Below are positions 1 through 11,900 of a DNA stretch of 64,000 nt, in pieces. Source of the stretch: Oscheius tipulae (taxonomy: Eukaryota; Nematoda; Chromadorea; Rhabditida; Rhabditidae). The stretch is taken from assembly GCA_037178975.1 (NCBI GenBank), contig JASJZH010000003.1, positions 1-64,000 of the forward strand, given 5' to 3'. The position numbers and the translations under genes are program-made. Below the pieces are notes generated by a model, which made no database searches, was not told the origin of the DNA, and was given only the letters and a program-made list of their open reading frames with translations. Positions within the stretch are counted from its first letter, which is position 1; each line of letters starts with the position of its first letter.

Positions 1-1345
1 CAATTTTCGTTATTCCATAGCTAAAACAAAATTCTGGCTTGATAGACATTGTTTTTGGAGGCTTTCATGTCAAGCCTTTCACTTCTTCTTGACTAAAATC
101 AAGGCTGACAGTCACAGAAACCAGCAGATTTCTGCTGGTTTTCCACTCAAAGTTCTGACAGAATCACCCAAATTTTGTTTTTACCCAGGCAAAACACAAT
201 TCTGACATGAAAGAGGCTGTTCATTTTTACTTCTATTCACAAAAAAACGGTTTTCAGGTTGTCCTGAAGCTGAGGAAGCTGCACGCCCCTGCCGTGCTCT
301 CCAGCTGCCGACAGGCTCCCGTAATGGTCAGTTTTTTGCGAAGTTTCTGTGTTTTGCTGTTATTTGTTCTTTCAGATTCACCTGGCTGCTGCCGTCGAGA
401 AGGACGAGATGCTTCGACGACGACAACGGATCAGGAAGCCGAGTGAAAACCAGGTTAGTTTCCATTTCTTTTTTTCCCACAAAAAGACTTTTTTTGCTAA
501 GAAAAAATTGCCTAGTCATTGACACAAAATTCCATTGAGAAAGCCTAATCATTGACACATGGTTTCATTGAGAAAGCCTAGCCATTGACACATAGTTTTA
601 TTGAAAACATACAACAGTTTGCCCTAACGCGACGGTAACAGGAAACAGCAGATTTCTGCTAATTTATCTCTCTTAGTCTTGTTACACTCAGGCTTAGCCA
701 TTCCACAGACAAACCAAAATTTTGATATGAAAAAGCTCTTCTTTTTACTTCTTCACGCCTAAAAAGCCTTTTCAGCTCGCTCTGAAGCTGCCCGCCCCTG
801 CCGTGTTTTCCAGCTGCCGACAGGTTCTCTTCTAATGGTCAGTTTTTGGCGAAGTTTCTGTGTTTTGCTGTAGTTTTTTTTTTTCAGACTCACCTCGGTC
901 CCGTCGTCGTGAGGGACAAGATGGTGGACTGGCGTCAACCGAGAGGAGGAGGAGGAAACGAAGCCTGGTTAGTTTTTCTTTTAACTGACACCTCGTAAAA
1001 TCTTTTGCTACATCTTTTGCTAAAAGAATTCTAAACATTGATGCAAATGTTTAGAAGTCTTCAAGAGCAAAAAAAAAACAGACATTCCTGACATGAAAGA
1101 GGCTGTTTTTTTCTTCTGTCTGACTACAATCAGTTTTCAGTTTCTCCTGAAGCCCCGAAGAATCTCCCCGCCCTTCCCGTGGATTCAGCTGCCGGCAGAG
1201 CCACCTAATGGTCAGTTATTTTGCGTTTTTGCGTGTTTTGCTGCTGTTTTTGTTTTCAGGTTCACCTGGCTCTCATCTTCGAGGAGGGCAAGAGGATAGA
1301 CGGACAGGCTGCTGTCGGCAGAGAAGACCATGAGTCTTCTGGTTA
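1..1345 (+). repeat. Three tandem exon-intron-exon units with preserved splice signals
   Basis: Three diverged copies of a 370-510 base unit. Each holds a putative exon A (258-326, 776-837, 1141-1210), a 49-50 base intron starting GTCAGT and ending TTTCAG or TTTTCAG, and a putative exon B (376-453, 888-967, 1260-1341) followed by a GTTAGT donor. Exon A shares the core CAGCTGCCGACAGG in units 1 and 2. Unit 1 stays open in one frame through both exons (69 and 78 bases). Units 2 (62 and 80) and 3 (70 and 82) do not keep the frame, and unit 2 has an in-frame TAA at the end of exon A. A short palindrome CCAGCAGATTTCTGCTGG precedes unit 1 at 121 and a partial copy precedes unit 2. I recognise no protein family. 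Candidates are decayed duplicated exons of a gene to the left, or exons of a non-coding RNA. Confidence 0.55.
509..600. repeat. Short tandem repeat, about 34 bases x 3
   Basis: Three diverged head-to-tail copies of CCTARTCATTGACACA plus a T-rich stretch and ATTGAGAAAG lie between units 1 and 2 of the tandem exon array. It is non-coding as far as I can see. Confidence 0.6.
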
Positions 1346-1524
1346 GTTGTTATCTTTTACCACATATGAACAGGATAGACTTGATTTAGCGAATAAATAG
1401 ATATTGAACAGCTACCCACACGAAACTGACATGGCACAGACAGGCTTTTGGATGATTAAAGATGTTACAGCACCTTTTTTTTGTCTTACATAGGTGTCTC
1501 TGGTTGGGTTTGTTAGCTTAGGCT

Positions 1525-4500
1525 TTACTCTTTAGGTTTTGCTTCTTTGTCGTCGTCTTTGTATTTTTCTTCTTTGTCGTCGTCGTCGATGTAGTTCTGG
1601 GATATGTTGTCGGGGATCAGGGGGGTATCGCACATGTTCCGACGCATGTAGTTCACCTCCGTCGGTTGTTTCTTGTGGTGTTCCTGGCCATCATGCTCCC
1701 GTACTTCGTTCCGCGATGAGAATTTGGCTGTCTTCTTAGGCTTTTTTCTGTCTTTTGTCTGTTGATTGGCGGCCTGGAAATCATCACCATCGGTAATATA
1801 GAGAAAGCATTTTTTGACCATTTTTTGCGGTTGTACACCTTGTTTGAGCTGCTGGAGCGGAATGTCCACAGTTGGGTTGAGATCCGAAACTGTCGGATAG
1901 GCTGCTTGATGATGGCGAACCAAGCTTGCCTTGGCACATTGATGAGTAGTACCAGCAGTAGATGAGGATGATGGGGCCCAATGAGACGGAATCATATTGG
2001 CAACTGAATGAGCGGCATTTATAAGGAATTCCGAAGATATTGATCCTCTCATGCCTCTCCCTCTCTGTTTGACTCTAGAGCCTAGAGCTCCCCAGAGTTG
2101 TTCAGCCATGCTTGTGCTGCGACTGTTGATGCCTCGGAACAGATCGCGCACTCCTTTTCGTCGTTCATCCTCTGTGTCAGTCTTGATCGACATGACGGTC
2201 TCGTAGCCGTCGGTAATCTGTCGGGTTACCGAATTTGCTACATGCCGAGCATTAGCGTATCCCTCCTTTAGCTTTCGCTTGACCCGTCTTCTCAGACGTT
2301 GATCTTCCGTAGGTCTGCAAATTTTTTCGGTCTCCAGAAAGACTCAAGGCTATAACTTACTCGGTGTCTGTCTCAAAGTGGCTGTCTCCATTTGGTAAAT
2401 CCTTGATACGTTCTCCATTAACAATCTTGCGACTAATCTTTTTCGACTTTTTCTTCTCCGCTCGTACGGTGTCAACAATGTTGGTGTAGCCTCCCCAGAG
2501 TGTCTTCGTGATCTTGATCAATGAGGACACATCATCACCAATATGGTTTCTCCTAAAGAAGAAATAGCATGCCAGAAGGAATGCAGCAATGAGGGTTCCG
2601 GAGATGGCCCAACGACTACCAGTCGTGATAGTGTCGTTGATTCTTTTCACAGAATCAAACATCGACAGAATATGTGGCTTAATCTTCTTGACGAGAAGCT
2701 CAATGCCTTCCATTTCAGCCTTCATCCATTCCGCGTCGTAGTGGGCAATACGGAATTCAGGAACAGTATTAGTTGCTCCTACTCCAACAATCTCCCGATC
2801 ACAAATGACAAGCCTATCTTCTTCTCCCATTCTTATGGCAAAGATTCTGGAAACGTTTAGCATAGGAAAGATCATAGTAAGTTATACCGAGCGTCGGACT
2901 GTTTCCAAAGTCTCCTATTATCTTCTGTTTTGCCATCCGAATCTCGTTGCTCGTATGTGATCGTAGAATGGGAACAAATGTTTTGGGCGATGATCGTATA
3001 AGCACCAAATCTACGTACTTGAAGAAGGCCAGTCCAGTCAGCTTCAATGATGTTACAGCCATTATCTCGGCCAAGATTGCAGTCCGGCATCATAGGCTCG
3101 AACTCAAGACAGATCGCTGATGTACCAATGAAGGTACATTTGGAAATGTCGACGGCCCTGCTTTCTTGTATGACAGTCGTCATTGTTATGGGATTCTTCG
3201 GATCCAGATAAGGCAGCTGCATATAAGCTGGCAGGAGCGGATATTGATATTTTTCTTTAGTTTCATCGTAGTATCCTAACGGCTGAAGTGCTACAAGGGG
3301 CCGCGTTTGGACATGATTGTCAATCACCGGGATGCAGAGCTAAAAATTGACTACTTTTATCTCTTTAAATCTCATCTCTTACCTGCACCCGGAATCCTTT
3401 ATCAGCTTCAAATCCAAACAAGTGAGCTTCCATAACAGAAAGAGCCTGTCGTGGCTGACGTGAATAGATGGTGTTCGTGTAGAAATCATCTCCAAGCATT
3501 GACTTGAGTACTGTTCTGATCGCCTGGTCTTTAATTTGTGTGTTTATAAAAATAGGCTTGTGTGTAAGGTATTCAAAGAGAACAGGCTTAGAGTTACAAC
3601 TAACCGTCGTGAAAGAAATGTCTGCTAACACCTCTCTTTGTGAACAGATCTGAGAGGACGTCTTTGAACCTGTCGAACAGAATTTGATTAGTATCGCGAA
3701 CAATCAGTTTGATGTTGCTCATATACTGTTGGAGTGTGTGCATATCCAATAATGCTTCCTCGACGTGCTCGTACATCTGTAAAAAGCCTTAAGAGTAATT
3801 CCTTAAAGATATATTTACCTCATTCACATCCGCAGCCTTCTCGTCTAGTGTTTTTGTACTGATTCCCCAGCCAAAGTAACTGGTTATTGACTTGAAACCC
3901 AGGTATGAGACAGCCAACGTAAGGGCAAATTTAGCAACAGTGATGATAGGGGGAAGAACCGTAGGAAGAGCTTGCAGACCGAACATAATGGCAGGGGCAA
4001 GAGGAACCAGTCTTTTATGTCGAGCTCCGTGACGATCCACTCCTTCATTTTGTACCTCGTAGCTCTCAATTGTAGAGTTCCAGTAGATAAATTCATTCTG
4101 GCACAAAGTGGCCAGGTGACCTGCTCCCTCATTAATGTGGCGTTTGTGAAGCTATATATTAAATAAAAGAGAGATTTGTGAAACCAACGCTCTGCTAACC
4201 TCTATGAAATCGTCTTTTGTCATTCCGGTGATATGGCGGTTGCGCTTTCCAGCCTCGTAGACTTCAATCTTGGGAACGTTGTCGTAGAAGGTTTCAGCCC
4301 CTTGGATAATCTCCGACATAAGAGGCTCCATAGAAGCATGCAAGACGTATCCGCTCAAATAAGCGGTAACATCCAGGTAGACAGTGTGACAGCTTTTTCC
4401 GACGATCGTATAGCTCTCGGCAATGTTTTCCTATAGCCATTTCCTCTCATATTACCATCTAGGAAAATAGACTCACAATTAGTAGGCTTCTTTTTTTCAT

Positions 4501-4731
4501 CATGAGATCCTTCAATTCGTTCAAGTCATGTACGGTCATGTTGACCAGCTTGCCGATCTCCCCTCCATTCGGGCGTACGGGTTTCGCTTCGACATAGTCC
4601 AAATACTCCTCTTCTTCCTCATCCTCCATATCATCAGTCAGACGGCGCCTCTTCTTCATCGCGGTGACAAGGCATCGGTCGTGTAAATGCGTAAAAGCGC
4701 ATAAAAGCAAGAAGTAGTCGAGCAGATTCAT
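1525..4731 (-). CDS. Envelope-like fusion glycoprotein carried by the Helitron
   Basis: Seven putative exons: 4477-4731, 4200 to about 4431 or 4458, 3819-4151, about 3384-3776, 2888-3339, 2361-2846 and 1525-2314, giving somewhat under 1,000 residues. Seen directly: a hydrophobic signal peptide (LLDYFLLLCAF) at the start; N-glycosylation sequons (NMT, NST, NDT); a tetrabasic-type RHKR furin site at 4011-4022, followed at once by about 40 hydrophobic residues (start LVPLAPAIMFG); an ectodomain with paired cysteines (3339-2888); a transmembrane helix around AISGTLIAAFLLACYFFF (about 2540-2600); and a tail of about 350 residues ending in Asp/Glu/Lys repeats. This is the layout of class I viral fusion proteins (retroviral or baculoviral F type). 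I cannot assign the viral family from sequence alone. The frame changes near 3650 without a clear intron, so this copy may carry a break there. Confidence 0.7.
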
Positions 4732-4735
4732 CTTG

Positions 4736-4737
4736 CT
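4736..4737 (-). promoter_or_regulatory. Likely trans-splice acceptor between the two Helitron genes
   Basis: On the minus strand a run of 13 T ends in TAG four bases before the glycoprotein ATG (4731). The upstream gene stops at 4937. The short gap with an acceptor directly before the ATG is the layout of a downstream nematode operon gene. Confidence 0.45.
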
Positions 4738-4936
4738 AAAAAAAAAAAAACCTATGTGTTTAAAGACAGAAATATAGAAGGAAGGCAGTCGATAATGTAG
4801 CAAGCATCGAATGGCCCCCGCTTGTTGTTGATGCAGACTAGAGATGGAGAAGCGACGCGCACTTCCAATTTGAGCATCTTAGTGTCTGTCCATTGAGTAT
4901 CAACTGGGCCTAACAATAATTTATCACAATGCAAAA

Positions 4937-5925
4937 TTATTCACACAATTCAAGAAGAACCACTTTTAATCTGCCCAAAACTTGAGCTGGTAGTGTCGGA
5001 AGGACTCTTGGAATCTCATCATCCAGCTCGAGACATTTTTGACGTTGAGTGTCAAGTAGATAAGTCACATAATGACAGCCTTCAGCATAAAGCATATCTC
5101 GATTGGTGTTACCTCGTAACTCGATTAATGCAATCGGAACGAAGGGTTGATTTAGGATATATAACGGTATATATGGTTCCAGATCAATGATACGAAACGT
5201 CTTCTGAATGTTCATGTCCACAGCTATGAAGATGTGACGGGCTGTCTCCATCTTATACTGGAAAAATGCTTTAGCAACTTTTCCACAAGCAGTGCAGCGG
5301 AAGGGACCATTTTGATGACAGAACGTATCCCGTCTCTCTTCCAAGACTTTCTGAAACGTTGTTTTTTGCTTGTAAAACACAAATAACTTAATTGAATGAA
5401 TGCTTCCATTGTGTCTGTTGTGTAGACATTGATACTGAAGATGTTTTGCTGTTCCAAACGAATGGCTTCACTCTGGGCTTTGCATTTTAAGCAAATGATT
5501 GAAACGAATGTAGTGAGACCAAAGTATCGATTCCTTAATCTTTCATCCAACAAAGATTCACTATTAGCTCCAGCCAATCCAGGTTGGAAGATATTGAGCA
5601 AAGCATCTGCTGATGCCTGATGACGATTGATGTTCATCCAGAATGGATTATATGGTAGGCAACGACGAAGATAATTCACATCGGCTATCTTACCAACTTT
5701 ATCTGGTCTAACCAAAGGCGAGGTGTAGAAGATCCGGCCAAGATTGTGGAGAAAGTTACCAGGAGTCGTACCTGTGTAAGCATGAACACTAGGCTCGTAA
5801 TCCAGCTGCATACGATGGACAGCCATAAAAAAGCGACGGCAGGCTGCCAGACAGTAGATGACAGCAATCAAAAAGCAATCTGTTCCATTCTTGTTGTAGA
5901 TCCGCAGTCTTGAATCACTCTTTCC
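4937..5925 (-). other. Second USP-like cysteine peptidase domain in the Helitron protein
   Basis: The Cys box is KNGTDCFLIAVIYCL (about 5880). CLKC and CTACG pairs are at about 5475 and 5290. The His box GCHYVTYLLDTQRQKCLELDDE (about 5020-5080) closely fits the USP consensus GHYxxxx...DD. It is the C-terminus of the gene (stop at 4937). The two USP-like domains share layout but little sequence, so duplication was old or they had separate origins. The reading frame changes near 5370-5400; an intron with donor in AAGTTATTTG and an acceptor near TTTCAGAAAG can explain it, but a one-base indel cannot be excluded. Confidence 0.65.
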
Positions 5926-8900
5926 ATCGAAAACTTCTCCAGGACCCAAAAAAATATAGGACGGCTTTGTGAAGAATGACTTCTTCTCGTTGCGTTGGAA
6001 GCTATCATTTGTGACTTCCACTTCCATCGGGATTATTTCATCTACTTCAGCAGGCTCATAGTCAGGATTGGCTGGTTCTTCGATCTTAACAATGGCAATT
6101 TGGCTTGAGGGAGGCGGCTGCGGATTATTCTGCATCTTTTTCTTAGGCTGTCGAAGATAGGTCTTCTTCTTGAATAACCAGACTATTGAACGGCCCATCA
6201 ATCCAGCTGACATCTGGGCCTTTTTTAGCAGTTCATCATTGTCCACCACGTTGAAACCGGGCCCTTCAGAAGATACGAACCATCCTAATTGATTTAGAAT
6301 ACGTCGGTGATCAATCCAGGTCACATGGTGTTCCATCAGAGCAATCATATTCCATCGTTGTCCAAATAGAGTAAAGCCATCACGAGTAAAGGGACCAATT
6401 GTAACCGGGGCCTGTAGCTGACTGTTCCTCTGTGTAGCCTTAGGCTTAGAGAAAATATGTTGCAGCTGTTTGTCGTGCCACAAAGGAGCTACGAGAAGGT
6501 ATTGCGTCTCTGGCCACAATGTTACATATTTCCTCTGCACTATATCTTGTTCACCACAGGCTTGACAATTCGGGAGGTCTTTGAGTAGATTTGTTCGCAC
6601 ATCATGAGCGTCAAGCTGCATTTCAAAGGCCTCTTCCATTGTCAAATGACCACTGCTAATAGAACGAAGGTCCACGTTAAAAATGTTACGTGTTCGAGCA
6701 GCACGCATAGTTGTCCTGATAGGAGCTGCACATTTACGACAATTACGACGAATTGTTTCCTCAAAACTGCAGACACGAAGAACATCTTCAGGAAAATAAC
6801 TAAGAAGTTCCTTTAAAACCATCACGATATTTCCATTGCCCTGTCGAAAACGTTGAGGCAATTTTTGTCGAAGAGCTGAAGTATCGGCCGAGATCCCGTT
6901 AAGACAACGTCGAAGAGCCTGTAGTTGCTGGGACATTGTCTCGTGGTTCATCTCATCAAGGGCCTTTTTCAATGGTCTCATTTGAAGAATAAGATTGCAA
7001 GCCAAATTCAAGAAACAGCTCGTCCCATCCAAATCCTTCATCAGCACATAAGTGTCCTTTGCTGCTGCAATCTGACGTCCAACTCGAAGGCTTCCAGCCT
7101 GTGACTGCTGCTGCTGTTTCTGCTGACTAGCCAGAGCCAATGTATCAGCCAGTACTCCAGCTACCGTATCCGAAGACCCACCAAGTTCCTCATCCTCATC
7201 GTCGCCGTCATCTGTGTGTACTCCACGTCTTCTACGCAGATTTTTATCCTCATTCAGACGCATCTCTCGTTCTAGACTGCCTTCACTGTCCGAATCTGGT
7301 CCACTACTGCTGTCACTTGATCCGATTTGCTGCGTGAAAGTACCTGCAGCTGGTCTCCTTCTTCTGCAAATATAGATTTTATAAAATCGCGTATAAAAAA
7401 AACCTACTTTGGTAGAGAAATTTCTTGTTCAGTGTCTTTTGCAAAGAGAGAATCTTGATTCTTGTCGCCACCAATGCGAGGTTGCTTGTTAAACGTGCGT
7501 TTTCCTTTTTCTGGTAGAGGCATAGGATAGACATCAAGTGGAGGCACATGTAGCTGTCGAAGACGATTCTGTTCTATCAGAGCTTCACGATGGACACGAA
7601 TCTTGCTCGGGAAGTAATCCATCAGATGCAATCCCTCGAGCGTAGTGACACGGCTTAAAAGAACGAACATCTGTCCATCGGCAAAAATGTTCTGTGTGCT
7701 TCCGAACATCGTCTTGAACGTCTGTCCTTGACTCTTATGTACGCTCATAGCAAAGCATTGCATTACGGGGAACTGTCTGCGTTCTCTCGTCTCGTTGAAG
7801 CTGTATCGGTAGACGTGAACAACTCGATGAATATCTAAAGTTATTTTGTATGCATATGCATTATTAGGTTTACCAAAGAGTTGTCCATTATCAAAAAGAA
7901 TACGCAGAGTCTGTGGCGGTCCACGTTCCGGAAGAATCTTCTTTAGCACTCCACAAGCACCATTGACAAGCTTCAGTGCCGCATTTACATTTCTCGTCAA
8001 CATCACACGACTGTTGATGGCCAAATGGATAGTGGTATGAAGGCCTCCAACAACATCCGGTAGGCCTCTACCAGAAACGGATGTCGGTTTCGTTCTTCTG
8101 ATTTGTTTTCTCGTCCTTTCATCAAAATCTTCAGGCAGATCAATCTGATACAGAGCTTGCTGATAGGGTCTAAAAAATAACAGTATTCTCTTGTATAACT
8201 GCTTCTCAAACCTAATAAAATGAGCCTCTTCAGTCTCTTCCGCTACAGTTCTCGTTGTCTGTCCCATCAGAGGATTAGATGGTCGTTCTCGGATTCGAAT
8301 GTCGTTGCAAATGATCTCTACTGTAGACATTCCAAGAGCTTCGGTGACGAGCTTGTTGAAGTAATGGACTTCTTCCACCAATGGAAACAGAGCTACACAC
8401 GTCGGTTCCTTCTTCATTTCATGGACGAAGGCGGCAAGTATCTCCTCTTCTGTTGGAATATTCAACCTGTTTCCACTCTTTGTAGGTAGAATTCGACTTT
8501 CGAACAGCTGGTGATCTTCAAGAGTCATTGCTCCAACTCTCATTCGAGCCAAGGCCTCGCCAAGAATCTTGTCGCCTCCTTGTCGGTGGTTGATCAATAG
8601 CTCTTCGTAATCGAACATCGACCACAAATCCACATTAAAGTAGATGTCACTGCCAAAGAAAGTGCGAATTTGGCTGCGTTGCAACGGCACAAAACAGTGC
8701 TTGGCTTTCACTGGAGCCAGTTGAAGTAGGTCTCCAAAGACAACCACCTGAAATTTTGTATACTCTTTTGTATGCATGCATAGCCAACTCACGTTAATTC
8801 CTCCAAATAACTTCGTACTGCCGGTAATCGATTGAAGTTGGAAGTTCATCTGCATCAGTAACAGATTGCTGGCCATTGAAACCTCGTCACAGATTATTAC

Positions 8901-11900
8901 TCGAACATTTCGGAAGAGAGCTTTTTGCGATCTCGTACCTCGTCCGGTAGAGCGAGTTGATTGTTCTTGACTTGAATGTGAAGTAGAGAATGCACAGTTC
9001 CACCACCAATGCTCACTCCGGCCAGACCAGTAGGGGCACAAATCAAAGCAGCGGGAGCAATTCCATCCATTCGTTGTCTTGGTGTCGTATATTCCAAAGT
9101 TAGTGCATCGCAGATATTGTTGATTAAGAAGCTCTTTCCTGTCCCGGCCAATCCAGAAACAAAAAGCATCAGTGGATCTTTCTCAGGATTTTCACGCTGT
9201 TCTGCCACATGTTTTAGGAGCTGATTGTAGATGCTCATCTGTTCCGGATTGCTACTCATCAACTGCAATTGTCGTCGATGTCTCTCCTCATTTACGGCAC
9301 GTGGATAGCGCTCGACCTCTTCCAGTAGAATCTCCTCCACATTCTGGACATCGTTGGCCAAAGGATCTACAGCAGCAGTCGTTAGCGGATCATCGGCATC
9401 GTTGATATCAGTGATTCGAGCTGCCTGTTGGGCTTCTTTTACACGGGCATATTGGGCAGCTCGTTCGGCGTCCAATTCCTTCAGATGCACCATAGAATTA
9501 ACCCATTTGTTGACGTCGCTGTAGGCATTTGGGGAGTTCTCTTCAAGATAGTTGAGATGCTTCTTTAAAAGACTATAATGAGTTTTGAAAAACACAAGAC
9601 TCACATTCAGTAAATCCTTGTAAGTCTCACAACCATCGTAGACAGACAGAAGTTCTTCTTCATCGCGGAAAGGTATGAAGAGAAAGCAGCAAATGCGGTA
9701 GAAATCCTCTTCAACTGCCAGCTTGTGTTTGAGTTCCAAATCTTCGTCTGCATCCATTTCTTGCTCTTGTGATTGAGCCTTTTGTGCATGATACAGTGCG
9801 ACTGTATTCCAGTCAACATTCGGAATGAAGGCTCTTGGACACATCGGCTTCTTCTTCCGCATCACTTTTTTCAACTGCTGTTGAATAGGAATACAGTCGC
9901 CGCTACGAAGTCCTAAAAAATAGCAGAAATTCGTAAAACAAAAGCGAATGCAAACCTGGATGACCAAAAAATGGGCTGTGTACATCATCTACATGGTATC
10001 GGCCGCGGAAAGCATTCCTTGTCTGTTTGCCTTCGTTAAGAGCTGGTGCATCTTGAGCGATCATCTCTCCTCTATAACCAAGAGGCAAATCTTCACGCCC
10101 TTCATCAATTCTGTCAAGTTCCGCATCCTCCACTTCCATAGGCTCATCTTCTACTTCTTCTTCTACTACTTGACTGCCTGATACGTTCACACTTGTTGGC
10201 ATGTAAGGTCCAGGATCCGCAGCAGCACTGGTAAACAGTCGACCCCTCATCCGTTGCACATCAATTACTTCAAAATTGCACATCAGATTAAAGAGACTAA
10301 AGTTCTCAAGGCTTGTATCTCGACGAGGATAGTAGGTGTCATTCCAGTTATCCAGATAAACAGGCGCATTGCGATTCTTCTCAATAACAGCCATTGGCTT
10401 TATCATTCGTCGACGTTTGCCAGATGTAGCCGTATTGATGTAAATATGTTCAACGTCAAATTCAAATAGTCTGTGCTCTGTAAAGAAATAAGATGTTGTA
10501 AATATAAGAAAAGTAAAACTCACGCATTATAATGTCGCTCATTTCTAGAATTCCAATCTTCTTCATTCTCATCAAATTGAGCATTGTGTGAAAGAGGCGT
10601 CGTTCTGCATCTGACAGTTTCTTACTGACAGCAGGCTTTTTCTGCTGCTTTCCTTTCTCGTCTTTGCCTCCCATTCCCTAAAAGATTCCGTATTTTTTTT
10701 TTTCTATTTAGTATCACGCCTCATTCTGTCCTTCAGCATCCATAACTTCGTCCAATTCGTACTCGTCAACGTCATCTGCTTCTGCCGTTTCATTGTTGCC
10801 TTGATCAGTTGTGGAGAACGTTCGCTTCTCTTGTGCTACCGATTTTGCAGTGTAGCTGGTGACGTAGGCCAAGATGTTGTCATCTGTCTTGCGTGGCATC
10901 AGGTATTGGATGTCGATATTGCTCTCCCAAGCCAGAAGAGAATCCGGATTATAGTCGTTAACCATCTGCTCTTCTTTCTTCAGACGTTGAAGGTAGTATG
11001 CTTTGTGCTTGACTCCTGGCAGCCGTTTGATCAGTTTGCCACCATAGACAAAGCCACCTCCAGGCGCTTTCATGATGACGGTCTGTCCGAGTAGTGGTCG
11101 AGGGAATTCAAACCGACACAGCGTAACCATCTTGCCACGATAGCGGCGTCTTCTTCTGCATGTGGCGCTGTGTTGGGCCCAATGTTTCTGATGATTGACG
11201 ACAAGTCCATGTAGAGCAGCTTCTTTTCTGGCATCCGGTAAGCGTGCAGTCAGATGGCGATCAATGAATTGACGGATCTCATCATCGCTTGCATCTTCTC
11301 CAGGAGCTGTTCGACTCCAGAGCAAGCAATGAGCATGTTCATATCCACGTGCTTGCCACTCGTATCGTAGGAAGTAATGGTCGATGCCTCCAAGTGGTCT
11401 GTCATCTACTTGTCCTAGCGGTGGTCCCTGTCCAGCTTGCAAAAAGTTCTTGAAGAAGGCCCGTACACGCTTGTTGAAAAATCTATTATTGTCTTTTAAA
11501 AAACAGAGAAGCTTGAATTTGCTTACCTGGCAAATGGCACTGGGTCTGCAGCAATTAATGCCCTTATGTTGTGTTCATTGACTGCCACACCATGAAGATT
11601 TGCGTAGATCTTGTGAATGTCTGTCCATGTCGTGACGCTCGGATTGAGAGTGAGGAAAAATGTCGGAGCTCCATACGCGACCAGATGGCTTCGAAGACGC
11701 ATTTTTACGACGTGCCAGTACGGTGGTAAATTGCGCAACTTTCCAAAGATTGACGTCAAATTATCCGTTGTGAAATTTGGATCTGCCAGCTTCTCTAGAA
11801 GTGCTGTTCCTTTTGTTCCTTCCGTAACACGTGCCTGCACTCCCAGCAGCGATGTAAGGTCCTGGAAATTTCAATGGTAATAACAACTAGATAATTACTT

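Noticed and set aside
1539..1965. Plus-strand frames across the glycoprotein tail
   Set aside because: Shadow frames opposite the coding strand.
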